This document shows, piece by piece, positions 29,784 to 39,130 of a stretch of DNA of 64,000 nucleotides. This stretch comes from Vineibacter terrae (GTDB lineage: Bacteria > Pseudomonadota > Alphaproteobacteria > Reyranellales > Reyranellaceae): positions 124,001 through 188,000 of the forward strand of contig NZ_VDUZ01000006.1 of assembly GCF_008039615.1 (NCBI RefSeq), in the 5' to 3' direction. How positions within the stretch are numbered: position 1 is the first letter of the stretch; each line of letters opens with the position of its first letter. The notes beneath the pieces were generated by a model, which was given only the letters and a program-made list of their open reading frames with translations, made no database searches and was not told the DNA's origin. Both the position numbers and the translations under genes were made by a program.

Positions 29784-30740
29784 ATGTGGCGATTCGTCAT
29801 CAACCGCTTCCTGCTGATGATCCCGACCCTGCTCGGGGTGGCGCTGATCATCTTCCTGCTGCTGCGCGTCATCCCGGGCGACGTGGTCGAGGCCAAGTTC
29901 ATGTCGGGCGAGGGCTCGGGCGCGTCGGCGGAAGTGCTGGCGGCGGAGCGGGCGCGGCTGGGCCTCGACAAGCCGGTGTGGGAGCAGTTCGCGATATGGA
30001 TGTGGGGCGTGGTGCGGCTGGATTTCGGCATCTCGATGTGGACGGGCGCGCCGATCGGCGACGAGATCGCGCTGCGCTTCGCGCTGTCGCTGCAGGTGGC
30101 GCTGATGGCGACCGTGATCGCCACGCTGCTGGCGCTGCCGTTGGGCGTGCTCGCGGCGCTGAAGCAGGACACCTGGATCGACTACGCCGTGCGCATCTTC
30201 TCGATCGCGGGCCTGGCGATGCCGTCGTTCTGGCTCGGCATCCTGATGATCCTGGGCTTCCTGATCTTCTTCAGGTGGGTGCCGCCCATGGTCTACACGC
30301 CGTTCTGGGTCGATCCCTGGCAGAACCTGGTGCAGCTGATCTGGCCGGCGCTGGCCGTGGGCTACCGCTATTCGGCGGTCGCCACGCGCATGACGCGCTC
30401 CTCGATGCTGGAGGTGCTGCGCGAGGACTATATACGCACGGCGCGCGCCAAGGGGCTGTGGTTGAAGCTGATCCTGGTGCGCCACGCGCTGAAGAACGCG
30501 ATGCTGCCCGTGGTCACCGTGATCGGCCTGGAGTTCGCCTTCCTGCTCGGCGGCCTGGTGGTGACGGAGCAGGTGTTCAACCTCAACGGCCTGGGCCTGC
30601 TCTTCGTGCAGGCCATCGCCCGGCGCGACTACACGCTCACGCAGGCGCTGGTGCTGCTGGTGGCCAGCGCCTTCATCGTCGTGAACTTCCTGATGGACAT
30701 CATGTACGCGTGGCTCGATCCGCGCATCCGGTACCGGTAG
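29784..30740 (+). CDS. ABC importer permease, DppB type (second system)
   Basis: A 318-residue inner-membrane permease with the DppB start (MWRFVINRFLLMIPTLLGVA, LLRVIPGDVV) and about six helices. The EAA loop reads YIRTARAKGLWLKLILVRHALKNAMLP. It follows the binding-protein gene after a family B repeat, and is followed by a different palindromic element at 30765-30870. It pairs with the DppC-like protein at 30881. Confidence 0.94.
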   Translation: MWRFVINRFLLMIPTLLGVALIIFLLLRVIPGDVVEAKFMSGEGSGASAEVLAAERARLGLDKPVWEQFAIWMWGVVRLDFGISMWTGAPIGDEIALRFALSLQVALMATVIATLLALPLGVLAALKQDTWIDYAVRIFSIAGLAMPSFWLGILMILGFLIFFRWVPPMVYTPFWVDPWQNLVQLIWPALAVGYRYSAVATRMTRSSMLEVLREDYIRTARAKGLWLKLILVRHALKNAMLPVVTVIGLEFAFLLGGLVVTEQVFNLNGLGLLFVQAIARRDYTLTQALVLLVASAFIVVNFLMDIMYAWLDPRIRYR

Positions 30741-30764
30741 GGGCGGGGCATGGTTCGCTGGCTT

Positions 30765-30870
30765 TTTGGACCGCGGGCGTCCACGCCCGCATTCGCTCGA
30801 AGCGAAGCGAAGAGCGAAAACCTGTCGGCGCCGGCGCGCCGATGCGCGCGTGGACGCGCGCGGTCCGAAA
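30765..30870. repeat. Palindromic intergenic repeat, family D (TTTGGACCGCG type)
   Basis: The ends TTTGGACCGCG and CGCGGTCCGAAA are complementary apart from one wobble position, with inner CGTCCACGC and GCGTGGACG arms. It lies between the DppB- and DppC-like genes; its right end stops 10 bp before the DppC ATG. No second copy of this family was noticed in the window. Confidence 0.85.
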
Positions 30871-30880
30871 GGCATCAACC

Positions 30881-31780
30881 ATGACCACCACGACCGACAT
30901 CGCCATCGTCGAGGCCGAAGCGCCGGAACGGCGCCGCGGCTGGCTCGACGTCGTGCTCGATTTCTGCCGCCGCCGGCCGCTGGGCGCGATCGGGGCGGCG
31001 ATCGTGGTGCTGATGATCCTGGTGGCGCTGACCGCGCCGATGATCGCGCCCTACGATCCGCTGGCCATCGACTTCGCCGCCATGCTGGCGCCGCCCGGCG
31101 CCGATCACTGGCTGGGCACCGATGCCTACGGCCGCGACGTGCTCTCGCGCATCATCTACGGCTCGCAGACGGCGCTGATCGTGGGCTTCGGCGCCGCCTT
31201 CGTGGGCTCGACCGCCGGCGCCGTCCTGGGAGTCGGGAGCGCCTATTTCGGCGGCCGCGTCGACCTGATCGTGCAGCGCTTCATGGACATCTTCATCTCC
31301 TTCCCGCTGATCATCCTGGCGCTGGCGATGGTGGCGATCCTGGGCAACACGCTGCCCAACCTGATCATCGCCATGACGGCGCCGATGGTTCCGCGCTGCG
31401 CCCTGGTGATCCGCTCCAGCGCGCTCTCGGTGCGCGAGATGCCCTATGTCGATGCGGCACGGGCGGCGGGCTTCAGCCATGCCCGCATCATCCTGCGCCA
31501 CATGCTGCCCAACGTGATGGCGCCCTACCTGATCATGCTGACCTCGTTCCTGGGACAGGCGATCCTGCTGGAGGCGTCGCTGTCGTTCCTCGGCCTGGGC
31601 GTGCAGGAGCCGACCGCGGCCTGGGGCCTGATGCTGCGCGGGGCGGCGGTGGAGTTCGCCGAGACGGCGCCGTGGATGGCGTTGTTCCCCGGGCTGGCGA
31701 TCAGCCTGGCGGTGTTTGCCTTCAACCTGTTCGGCGATTCGCTGCGCGACGCGCTCGACCCCAAGCTGCGGACGGGATGA
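30881..31780 (+). CDS. ABC importer permease, DppC type (second system)
   Basis: A 299-residue permease. The ATG at 30881 gives the usual DppC N-terminus (short acidic leader, then a membrane helix near 38-60); the open frame further upstream is repeat and the overlapping permease gene. GTDAYGRDVLSRIIYGSQTAL is the family motif and YVDAARAAGFSHARIILRHMLPN the EAA loop. It is followed by a family B repeat that also provides the ribosome-binding site of the next gene. Confidence 0.94.
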   Translation: MTTTTDIAIVEAEAPERRRGWLDVVLDFCRRRPLGAIGAAIVVLMILVALTAPMIAPYDPLAIDFAAMLAPPGADHWLGTDAYGRDVLSRIIYGSQTALIVGFGAAFVGSTAGAVLGVGSAYFGGRVDLIVQRFMDIFISFPLIILALAMVAILGNTLPNLIIAMTAPMVPRCALVIRSSALSVREMPYVDAARAAGFSHARIILRHMLPNVMAPYLIMLTSFLGQAILLEASLSFLGLGVQEPTAAWGLMLRGAAVEFAETAPWMALFPGLAISLAVFAFNLFGDSLRDALDPKLRTG

Positions 31781-31809
31781 AGGTGATGAAGATGAACCAG
31801 AGAGAAACG

Positions 31810-31970
31810 TCCTCCCCACGAAGTGGGGAGGTGCCCCGAAGGGGCGGAGGGGAGCCGACGTGGTATCTCAATTCGAGGCACCACGTCAGCTCCCCATCCC
31901 CGACATATCGACGCTTCGCGTCGATATGTCGTATTCGGCCACATTCCCCACGCCAAGGCGTGGGGAAGGG
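31810..31970. repeat. Palindromic intergenic repeat, family B with inserted hairpin
   Basis: The outer arms are TCCTCCCCACGAAGTGGGGA and TTCCCCACGCCAAGGCGTGGGGAA. Inside the right half is an extra perfect hairpin, ACATATCGACGC-TTC-GCGTCGATATGT (about 31901-31929). The last bases GGGGAAGGGAAG lie 3-4 bp before the ATG of the next gene and can act as its Shine-Dalgarno sequence. Confidence 0.86.
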
Positions 31971-31976
31971 AAGATC

Positions 31977-33053
31977 ATGAACGATCGTGTGTCATCCGGC
32001 GCCCTGCTCGACGTGCGCGACCTGCGCACCGAGTTCACGACGGGGGGCGGCGTCGTGCGCGCGGTCGACGGGGTGTCGTGGGATGTGCGCGCGGGCGAGA
32101 CGGTGGCGCTGGTGGGCGAGTCGGGGTGCGGCAAGTCGGTGAGCGCGCTGTCCATCATGGGGCTGGTCGCGCGGCCGGCCGGGCGCGTCGCGGGCGGGCA
32201 GATCCTGTTCAAGGGCCGCGACCTGCTCGAGCTGCCCGAGGACGACATGCGCCGGATCCGCGGCCGCGAGATCGCCATGGTGTTCCAGGAGCCCATGACG
32301 TCGCTGAACCCGGTGCTCACCGTGGGCCGGCAGATCACCGAGGCCTGCGAGATCCATCTCGGCCATACCGAGGCCCAGGCCCGTGCCCGCGCCATCGAGG
32401 TGCTGCGGCTGGTGGGTATCCCCGACGCCGAGCGGCGCCTGCGCCAGTACCCGCACCAGTTCAGCGGCGGCATGCGCCAGCGCCTGATGATCGCGATCGC
32501 GCTCTCCTGCAGCCCCGACCTGATCCTGGCCGACGAGCCGACCACGGCGCTGGACGTCACCATCCAGGCGCAGATCCTCGACCTGATGAAGGAGCTGTCG
32601 CGCAGCTTCGGGGCCGCGACCCTGATCATCACGCACAATCTCGGCGTGGTGGCGCGCTATGCCGACCGGGTGAACGTGATGTATGCCGGCCGCATCGTCG
32701 AGCGCGGCACGGCCCGCGAGATCTACGCCAATCCGCGGCATCCCTACACGCTGGGGCTGCTGCGCTCGGTGCCGCGGCTGGACGAGCCCAAGCGCGAGCG
32801 CCTCGACCCGATCCAGGGCCAGCCGCCCGACCTCACGCGGCTGCCGCGCGGCTGCGCCTTCGCCCCCCGCTGCGCCTTCGCCATCGAGCGCTGCCGCGCC
32901 GAGGCGCCGCCGCTGCAATCGGTCGGCGGCTCGCACCTGTCGGCGTGCTGGGTGGCGCAAGACCTGCCGCAGCGGTCCGCGCTGTCCCCGCAGCCTTCTG
33001 GCGATGGTGAGGAAATCCCGTCATCCCGAGCGCAGCGAGGGATCTCCCGGTGA
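31977..33053 (+). CDS. ABC importer ATP-binding protein, DppD type (second system)
   Basis: A 358-residue ATPase. Walker A GESGCGKS lies near residues 45-52; the Q-loop MVFQEPMTSLNP, the signature FSGGMRQRL, Walker B LILADEPTTALD and the H-loop ITHNLGVV are all intact. The C-terminal oligopeptide-transporter extension (RGCAFAPRCAFAIERC) is present. The last dozen residues (about [10 protein letters not shown]) are encoded by the family A repeat at 33020-33103, which also supplies the TGA stop. The ribosome-binding site comes from the end of the upstream family B repeat. Confidence 0.94.
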   Translation: MNDRVSSGALLDVRDLRTEFTTGGGVVRAVDGVSWDVRAGETVALVGESGCGKSVSALSIMGLVARPAGRVAGGQILFKGRDLLELPEDDMRRIRGREIAMVFQEPMTSLNPVLTVGRQITEACEIHLGHTEAQARARAIEVLRLVGIPDAERRLRQYPHQFSGGMRQRLMIAIALSCSPDLILADEPTTALDVTIQAQILDLMKELSRSFGAATLIITHNLGVVARYADRVNVMYAGRIVERGTAREIYANPRHPYTLGLLRSVPRLDEPKRERLDPIQGQPPDLTRLPRGCAFAPRCAFAIERCRAEAPPLQSVGGSHLSACWVAQDLPQRSALSPQPSGDGEEIPSSRAQRGISR

Positions 33054-33103
33054 TGAGAACGCGCTCGTCCTTCAGGGAGATCCCTCGCTGCGCTCGGGAT
33101 GAC
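33020..33103. repeat. Palindromic intergenic repeat, family A (GCAGCGAGGGATC subtype)
   Basis: The arms GTCATCCCGAGCGCAGCGAG and CTCGCTGCGCTCGGGATGAC are perfectly complementary, continued by GGATCTCCC and GGGAGATCC. The first 34 bases are translated as the end of the DppD-like protein. Nearly identical to the copy at 41766-41850. Confidence 0.92.
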
Positions 33104-33123
33104 GTGCTTGTGGCGGCACTGTC

Positions 33124-34116
33124 ATGACCCTCGCGGCGGCTGATGACGTCATCCTCGAGGTGCGTGACCTCGTGAAGCACTTTCCGGTGGGCGGCGGCGG
33201 GCTGTTCGGCGGCCCGCCGGCGGTGGTGAAGGCGGTCGACGGCGTCTCCTTCGCCATCAGGCGCGGCGAGACCCTGGGCCTGGTGGGGGAGTCGGGCTGC
33301 GGCAAGACCACGACCGGCCGCTGCATCCTGCTGCTGGAGCGGCCGACCAGCGGCCAGGTGATCTTCGAGGGCCGCGATCTCACCACGCTGTCGCCGGCCG
33401 AGATTCGCATCGTGCGCCGCAAGATCCAGGTGATCTTCCAGGATCCGTACAGCTCGCTCAACCCGCGCATGACGGTGGGCCAGATGCTGGACGAGCCGAT
33501 GGCCGTGCACGGCATCGTGCCCGAGCGCAAGGCGCGGCGCGAACGCGTCAGGGAGCTGCTCGCCGTCGTGGGGCTGCTGCCGTCGATGGTCGGTCGCTAT
33601 CCGCACGAGCTGTCCGGCGGCCAGCGCCAGCGCGTCGGCATCGCACGGGCGCTGGCCACGGAGCCGTCGCTGATCATCTGCGACGAGCCGGTGTCGGCCC
33701 TCGACGTCTCGATCCAGGCGCAGATCGTGAACCTGCTGGAGAACCTCCAGGAGCAGTTCCGCCTGACCTATCTGTTCGTGGCCCACGACCTCTCCGTCGT
33801 GCGCCACATCTCCGATCGGGTGGCGGTGATGTATCTCGGCAAGATGGCGGAGCTCACCGACCGCGCCGCGCTCTACGCCGAGCCGCTGCATCCCTACACC
33901 CAGGCGCTGCTGTCGGCGGTGCCGATCCCCGACCCCGACGTCGAGGCCCGGCGCCAGCGCACCGTGCTGGGCGGCGAGGTGCCCAGCGCGCTCAACCCGC
34001 CGCCGGGCTGCGTGTTCCATCCGCGCTGCCCGATCGCCATCGACGCCTGCAAGGGCGCGGTGCCGGACTGCCGCGAGGTGCGGGCAGGGCACCGGGTGGC
34101 GTGCATCCGGGCTTGA
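33124..34116 (+). CDS. ABC importer ATP-binding protein, DppF type (second system)
   Basis: A 330-residue ATPase completing the second peptide-type importer. Walker [14 protein letters not shown] is near residues 57-69, Q-loop [12 protein letters not shown], signature [14 protein letters not shown], Walker [13 protein letters not shown] and H-loop VAHDLSVV. The oligopeptide-transporter C-terminus with cysteines ([15 protein letters not shown]) is present. No strong ribosome-binding site is seen before the ATG. It is the last gene of the operon. Confidence 0.95.
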   Translation: MTLAAADDVILEVRDLVKHFPVGGGGLFGGPPAVVKAVDGVSFAIRRGETLGLVGESGCGKTTTGRCILLLERPTSGQVIFEGRDLTTLSPAEIRIVRRKIQVIFQDPYSSLNPRMTVGQMLDEPMAVHGIVPERKARRERVRELLAVVGLLPSMVGRYPHELSGGQRQRVGIARALATEPSLIICDEPVSALDVSIQAQIVNLLENLQEQFRLTYLFVAHDLSVVRHISDRVAVMYLGKMAELTDRAALYAEPLHPYTQALLSAVPIPDPDVEARRQRTVLGGEVPSALNPPPGCVFHPRCPIAIDACKGAVPDCREVRAGHRVACIRA

Positions 34117-34398
34117 GACCGTCACGCTCGACCCGCTATCGCAGGTCCGCGACTGATGCTATTCTGCCGCCGTTGCCGAACGCCGCCAGGGTGGCCTGAA
34201 GCCTGCGTGCGTCGAGAGTGTCTGTGCCAGTGCGCAGCCGCGGCACCCGAGCGATCGATCTTGCTGTGTTCCAGCGTTGGAAGAGGTTGCGTCCGCGACC
34301 GGCGGCGCAGTCGCGATTCCAGGCAGCGGTCGGCACGTCGAGCATGACGGAGGCACGCCACGACACTCGCACGGCATCTACGCGAATACATCGATCGG

Positions 34399-34830
34399 GT
34401 GCACGTCGACTTCGATGTCGTGCAGCACGCCGCGACGCGCTCCGCCTCGCGCACGGCCGAGGCCAGTCACGTGCCTGGCGGGAAGATCGCCAAGGCCGTC
34501 CTGCTGCGGGACACGGAGGGCTACACGCTGGCGGTGCTGCCCGCCTCGCATCATGTCGGCTTTCCGGGAATCACGGCGGTGCTGGGGTGCGATGCGCGCC
34601 TGGCGACGGAGCAGGAGATCGACCTGATCTTCGACGACTGCGCCCATGGTGCCGTGCCGGCGATCGGCGCTGCCTACGGGCTCGACGTGGTCGTGGACGA
34701 GCGCTTGCTCGATCTCGACGAGGTCTATTTCGAGGGTGGGGATCATACGACGCTCGTGCGCGTCAGCGCCGACGATTTCGGGAAGCTCATGGCGGGCGCC
34801 CGGCGGGCGCGCTTCGCCGAGCGCGGCTAG
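34399..34830 (+). CDS. YbaK/ProX-type aminoacyl-tRNA deacylase-like protein, start uncertain
   Basis: A soluble protein of about 143 residues from the GTG at 34399. The blocks [20 protein letters not shown] and [22 protein letters not shown] belong to the YbaK/EbsC fold, which clears mischarged tRNA. Coding signal continues upstream of the GTG: the same frame reads [20 protein letters not shown], the expected N-terminus, but the frame back to a stop at 34345 has no ATG, GTG or TTG. An ACG at 34360 stands 6 bp after GGAGG and is the natural start position, so either a non-standard ACG start is used or the ATG has mutated. It lies 14 bp before glnA, in the same direction. Confidence 0.72.
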   Translation: MHVDFDVVQHAATRSASRTAEASHVPGGKIAKAVLLRDTEGYTLAVLPASHHVGFPGITAVLGCDARLATEQEIDLIFDDCAHGAVPAIGAAYGLDVVVDERLLDLDEVYFEGGDHTTLVRVSADDFGKLMAGARRARFAERG

Positions 34831-34844
34831 CAGGGGAGGAACCG

Positions 34845-36275
34845 ATGCCGCTCGCATGCCAGACGCCTGAAGACCTGTTCAGGCTGATCCGCGATCAGAA
34901 AGTGCAGATCGTCGACCTGCGCTTCACCGACCTGCCCGGGACCTGGCAGCACTTCTCCGTGCCGCCGGATGCGATCGATGACAACGCGCTCGCCGAAGGG
35001 ATCGGCTTCGACGGATCCTCGATCCGGGGATTCCAGAAGATCCAGGAGAGCGACATGGTGCTGATCCCGGATCCGACGAGCGCGTTCCTGGATCCGTTCA
35101 CCGAGGCGACGACGCTGGTCCTGATCAGCAACGTGCGCGATCCCGTCACCGGCCAGCGCTACACGCGCGATCCGCGCTACGTTGCGGAGAAGGCGGAGGT
35201 CTACCTTAAGTCCACGGCCATCGGCGACATTTCCTATTTCGGTCCCGAGGCCGAATTCTTCGTCTTCAACGACATCCGCTACGGCCAGGGGATCAACCAC
35301 GCCTTCTATTACGTCGATTCGGACGAGGGCAGCTGGAACACCGGGCGGGACGAGCATCCCAACCTCGGCCACAAGCCGCGCGCGAAGGAGGGCTATTTCC
35401 CCGTGCCGCCGGTCGACACGCTGCAGGACATGCGCAGCGAGATGATCCTCAAGCTGATGGAGATCGGCATCCGGATCGAGGCCCACCATCACGAGGTCGC
35501 GACCGCGGGTCAGAACGAGATCGACATGCGCTTCGACTCGCTCACGCGGATGGCCGACAAGCTCATGATCTACAAGTACGTCGTCAAGAACGTGGCCCAC
35601 GGGCGCGGCATGACGGCGACGTTCATGCCCAAGCCGCTGTTCGGGGACAATGCGTCGGGCATGCATGTCCACCAGTCGATCTGGCGAGGCGAGCAGAACC
35701 TCTTCTACAGCGAAGACAGCTACGCCGGCCTCAGCGAGCTGGGCCGCATGTACATCGCCGGCATCCTGGCCCATGCCCCGGCCCTGCTGGCGCTGTGCGC
35801 GCCCACGACGAACTCCTATCGCCGCCTGGTGCCCGGCTACGAGGCGCCGATCAACCTGGTCTATTCGCAGCGCAACCGGTCGGCCGCGTGCCGCATCCCG
35901 ATGTACTCGACGTCGCCCAAGGCCAAGCGCGTCGAGGTGCGCTTCCCCGATCCGTCCTGCAACGGCTACCTGGCGTTCGCCGCCATGCTCATGGCGGGCC
36001 TGGACGGGATCCAGCGACGGATGAGCCCCGGCGAGGCGATCGACAAGGATCTCTACGACCTGGAGCCGGAAGAGGCCAAGGCGGTGAAATCGACGCCGGG
36101 CTCGCTGGCCGAGGTGCTGAACGCGCTGGAGGCGGATCACGACTTCCTCCTGAAGGGCGACGTCTTCACGCGCGACGTGATCGAGACCTGGCTCGCCTAC
36201 AAGCGCGAGAAGGAGGTGGACCCGGTGGCGATCCGGCCGCACCCGTACGAGTTCCACCTCTACTATGACGCTTGA
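34845..36275 (+). CDS. glnA: Glutamine synthetase, type I
   Basis: A 476-residue enzyme making glutamine from glutamate, ammonia and ATP. Visible blocks: [32 protein letters not shown], the catalytic [43 protein letters not shown] and the loop near [10 protein letters not shown]. The region [10 protein letters not shown] keeps the tyrosine that is adenylylated in enterobacterial GlnA, so adenylyl control is possible. The ATG follows GGGGAGGA. No glnB gene lies beside it; instead a YbaK-like gene precedes it by 14 bp, so the two are probably co-transcribed. Confidence 0.96.
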   Translation: MPLACQTPEDLFRLIRDQKVQIVDLRFTDLPGTWQHFSVPPDAIDDNALAEGIGFDGSSIRGFQKIQESDMVLIPDPTSAFLDPFTEATTLVLISNVRDPVTGQRYTRDPRYVAEKAEVYLKSTAIGDISYFGPEAEFFVFNDIRYGQGINHAFYYVDSDEGSWNTGRDEHPNLGHKPRAKEGYFPVPPVDTLQDMRSEMILKLMEIGIRIEAHHHEVATAGQNEIDMRFDSLTRMADKLMIYKYVVKNVAHGRGMTATFMPKPLFGDNASGMHVHQSIWRGEQNLFYSEDSYAGLSELGRMYIAGILAHAPALLALCAPTTNSYRRLVPGYEAPINLVYSQRNRSAACRIPMYSTSPKAKRVEVRFPDPSCNGYLAFAAMLMAGLDGIQRRMSPGEAIDKDLYDLEPEEAKAVKSTPGSLAEVLNALEADHDFLLKGDVFTRDVIETWLAYKREKEVDPVAIRPHPYEFHLYYDA

Positions 36276-36499
36276 TCACGTCGGCGTGCGCGACAGCTGT
36301 CGCCAGCGGAAAGCCGCGTCGTGGCTGCACGGCCGCATGTGCCGTGCGATTACTTGTGGCCTCTGCACGAAATTGTGCAGGAGCGCTTTTGATCCAGAAT
36401 GGGATGTTTCCATCTTTGCTATCGCTTCCTGCGCACCATGATACGGTGATGGGCAGCGGACGAGCAGTTTCGTTCCGCCCCGACAGGGAGGTTGCAAGC

Positions 36500-36943
36500 A
36501 TGGTTGAGCAAAGCAAGAAAGCCTGGGAAAATCCGATAACGAAGGCGCATGTGATCGGTGCCGGCGTCGGCATCGTCGCCACGGCCATCTTCTGCTTCGG
36601 CTATCCCGGCTGGTTCATGTCGCGTAGCGCGGCAGAAGGCTATCGCACGGCTGCAGTCGACAACGTCCACGCGGAATATTGTCTGGCGTCGTACCTCAGT
36701 TCCGGCGTGACGGCCGCGGAAGCCACCGAGATCAGGCGCAAGGGTACCAGTGAGCAGGCCGAGATCCTCGTGAAAACGGGTCACGCACCGAACGAGGAGG
36801 CCGGCAGGGCGTGCGGAAGAGCGCTCGATAAGCTCAGCACCGACGCGCAGCTCGACGAAGCCATCAAGAAGGCCGTGGCCGCTGCCGCGGCTCAGGACGC
36901 GAAGATCGCTGCCGGCAAGGAAGGCGACACCAAGAGCAATTGA
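36500..36943 (+). CDS. Small single-pass membrane protein, unknown function
   Basis: A 147-residue protein not recognised. After a charged start (MVEQSKKAWENPITKAHV) there is one hydrophobic segment (about residues 19-37, GAGVGIVATAIFCFGYPGWF), then a soluble part with two cysteines and a lysine/alanine-rich C-terminus with helix-forming character. The ATG follows GGGAGG. A strong terminator hairpin follows the stop codon, so it is probably its own transcription unit. Confidence 0.75.
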   Translation: MVEQSKKAWENPITKAHVIGAGVGIVATAIFCFGYPGWFMSRSAAEGYRTAAVDNVHAEYCLASYLSSGVTAAEATEIRRKGTSEQAEILVKTGHAPNEEAGRACGRALDKLSTDAQLDEAIKKAVAAAAAQDAKIAAGKEGDTKSN

Positions 36944-36959
36944 CGGGGGACGCGTCGAG

Positions 36960-36995
36960 GGCTCCGGGGCTCGATGCTCCGGAGCCTTTTTCTTT
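36960..36995 (+). terminator. Rho-independent terminator
   Basis: The stem GGCTCCGG (36960-36967) pairs with CCGGAGCC (36979-36986), followed directly by TTTTTCTTT. It lies 17 bp after the stop of the small membrane protein and before the ClC channel gene. This is the clearest factor-independent terminator in the window. Confidence 0.9.
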
Positions 36996-37121
36996 GTGTC
37001 GGCGGCTCTATCCACGGCGGCTTCTTCACGGTCCGCATCAGCCAGCCCGGAAAACGACGCAATCGGGTGGAAAACCGTGGTGCCGCGAGCACTTTCGTCC
37101 TCCCAGACACGCTTCACGCCG

Positions 37122-38882
37122 ATGCGACCGTCCAGCACCGCTTTCGAAATCCCGCGCCGCCTGCGCGCGCTGGTGCGCTCGCGCGAGACCAGCCTGGTCG
37201 TGCTCGCGGCGCTGATCGGCACCGCCGCCGGCCTCGTGGTGGTCTCCATGAGCGTCGGCGTCGACTTCCTGCATCGCACGTTCTTCGAGCTGTCGCCTGG
37301 CGAGCGGCTGTCGGCGCACCGGATGCTCGACCCGGTGCGGGCGCTGGCGGTGCCGGTGGCCGGGGGGCTGGCGTTCGGCCTGGCCATGGCGCTTCTGGCA
37401 CGCTGGCGCGCCGGCCGCGAGGTCGACCCGATTGAGGCCAACGCCCTGCATGGCGGGCGCATGTCGGCCAGCGGCAGCCTGTCGGTCGCGGGGCAGACCC
37501 TGTGGTCGAGCGGCGTGGGCGCATCGGTCGGCCTCGAGGCCGGCTACACCCAGCTCGCAAGCGGCATCGCCTCGTGGGTCGGGCGCGCCTTCCGCCTGCG
37601 CCGCGGCGATCTGCGGATCCTGGTTGGCTGCGGCGCCGCCGGCGCCATCGCCGGCGCCTTCGGCGCGCCGCTGGCCGGCGCGTTCTATGCCTTCGAGCTG
37701 ATCATCGGCAGCTACTCGGTGGCGAGCCTGGCGCCGGTGGGGCTGGCGGCCCTGCTGGGGCATGTCGTGGCCAGCGCCTTCGCGCCCACGTCGCTGGGCA
37801 TCATCGCGGCGTCGGCCTCGGCCATCACCGGCCGCGACCTCGCGATCGCCGGCGTGCTGGGACTGCTGGCGGCGGGATTCGGGATCGCGCTGATGCGCGG
37901 CGTCGCGCTCTGCGAGGCGCTGTTCGTGCGTGCCAAGGTGCCGGCCATGCTGCGCCCGGCGCTGGGCGGCCTCGCGGTCGGGGCGCTGGCGCTGCTGTCG
38001 CCGCAGGTGATGTCGTCCGGCCACGGCGCGCTGCACCTGGCAGGCGTGCTCGACCGGTCGCTGTGGGCCATCGCGCTGGTGTTCGTGCTCAAGACGCTGG
38101 CGTCGATGATCTCGCTGGGCGCCGGCTTCCGCGGCGGCCTGTTCTTCGCCTCGCTGCTGCTGGGCGCGCTGGGCGGGCAGCTGTTCGCGTCCGGCCTGGG
38201 GGCGCTGTGGCCGGCGCTGGGGCTCGATACCAACACCTATGCCATCATCGGCATGGGGGCCTTGTCGGTCAGCGTGATCGGCGGGCCGCTCACCATGACC
38301 TTCATCGCGCTGGAGACGACGGGCAATTTCTGGCTGACGACGGCGGTGCTGGTGGCCGTGATCATCGCCACCCAGGTGACGCGCGAGACCTTCGGCTACT
38401 CGTTCGCGACCTGGCGCTTCCACCTGCGCGGCGAGACGATCCGCAGCGCCGCCGATGTCGGCTGGATCCGCGACCTCACCGTGGGACGCATGATGCGCTC
38501 GGACGTGAAGACCGTGCCGGCGGACATGGCGCTGCCGGCATTTCGCGAGGCGTTCCCGCTGGGCGCGGCGACCCAGGTCGTGGCGGTCGACGCCGAGGGC
38601 CACTACGCCGGGCTGGTGCTGGTGTCCGAGGCGCATGCGCCGGAGCATGCCGAGGCGGCCACGATCGGCGAGATCCTGCGCCACGGCGACGATGTGCTGA
38701 TGCCGTACATGACCATCAAGGAAGCGGTCGAGATGTTCGACCGGACCGAAGCCGAGGCGCTGGCGGTCGTCAGCCGGCCAGGGGAACGCCAGGTGGTGGG
38801 CCTGCTGAGCGAGGCGCACGCGCTGCGCCGCTACGCCGAGGCGCTGGAGCTGCGGCGGCGCGACGTGCTGGGTCAGGAGTGA
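37122..38882 (+). CDS. ClC-family chloride channel or antiporter with CBS domains
   Basis: A 586-residue membrane protein. Residues about 20-440 form the ClC core: SASGSLSVAG, GASVGLEAGYTQLAS (helix with the gating glutamate in GLEAG) and LGAGFRGGLFFASLLLGALGG. Residues about 455-580 contain a CBS pair (VGRMMRSDVKTVPADMALPA, and PYMTIKEAVEMFDRTEAEAL), a nucleotide-responsive regulatory region. The gating glutamate is present, but the sequence alone does not separate channel from proton antiporter. I start at the ATG at 37122; the frame is open upstream, but there it runs through the terminator. Confidence 0.92.
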   Translation: MRPSSTAFEIPRRLRALVRSRETSLVVLAALIGTAAGLVVVSMSVGVDFLHRTFFELSPGERLSAHRMLDPVRALAVPVAGGLAFGLAMALLARWRAGREVDPIEANALHGGRMSASGSLSVAGQTLWSSGVGASVGLEAGYTQLASGIASWVGRAFRLRRGDLRILVGCGAAGAIAGAFGAPLAGAFYAFELIIGSYSVASLAPVGLAALLGHVVASAFAPTSLGIIAASASAITGRDLAIAGVLGLLAAGFGIALMRGVALCEALFVRAKVPAMLRPALGGLAVGALALLSPQVMSSGHGALHLAGVLDRSLWAIALVFVLKTLASMISLGAGFRGGLFFASLLLGALGGQLFASGLGALWPALGLDTNTYAIIGMGALSVSVIGGPLTMTFIALETTGNFWLTTAVLVAVIIATQVTRETFGYSFATWRFHLRGETIRSAADVGWIRDLTVGRMMRSDVKTVPADMALPAFREAFPLGAATQVVAVDAEGHYAGLVLVSEAHAPEHAEAATIGEILRHGDDVLMPYMTIKEAVEMFDRTEAEALAVVSRPGERQVVGLLSEAHALRRYAEALELRRRDVLGQE

Positions 38883-39130
38883 CCGGCTGCCGCGGCAGCC
38901 GCCTTGTCGACAGCTTCGATCTCAACGGCAGCCACTGTTGCCGCCGCCCGCCGCGGCCGGCGGCGCCATCCATTCGCACGGGATCGTGAGCTTTCGTGGA
39001 CCGGCCGACCACCGATTCCTGCCGGGGGGAATCGGCGCGTTGTCCCCCAATTGTACGATGCGAAAGGCCGGTGCCTCCCACACGCTGCGCGGGTGAGCCA
39101 CGCGCCGACACGGGCGACAGGGGGGGACAG

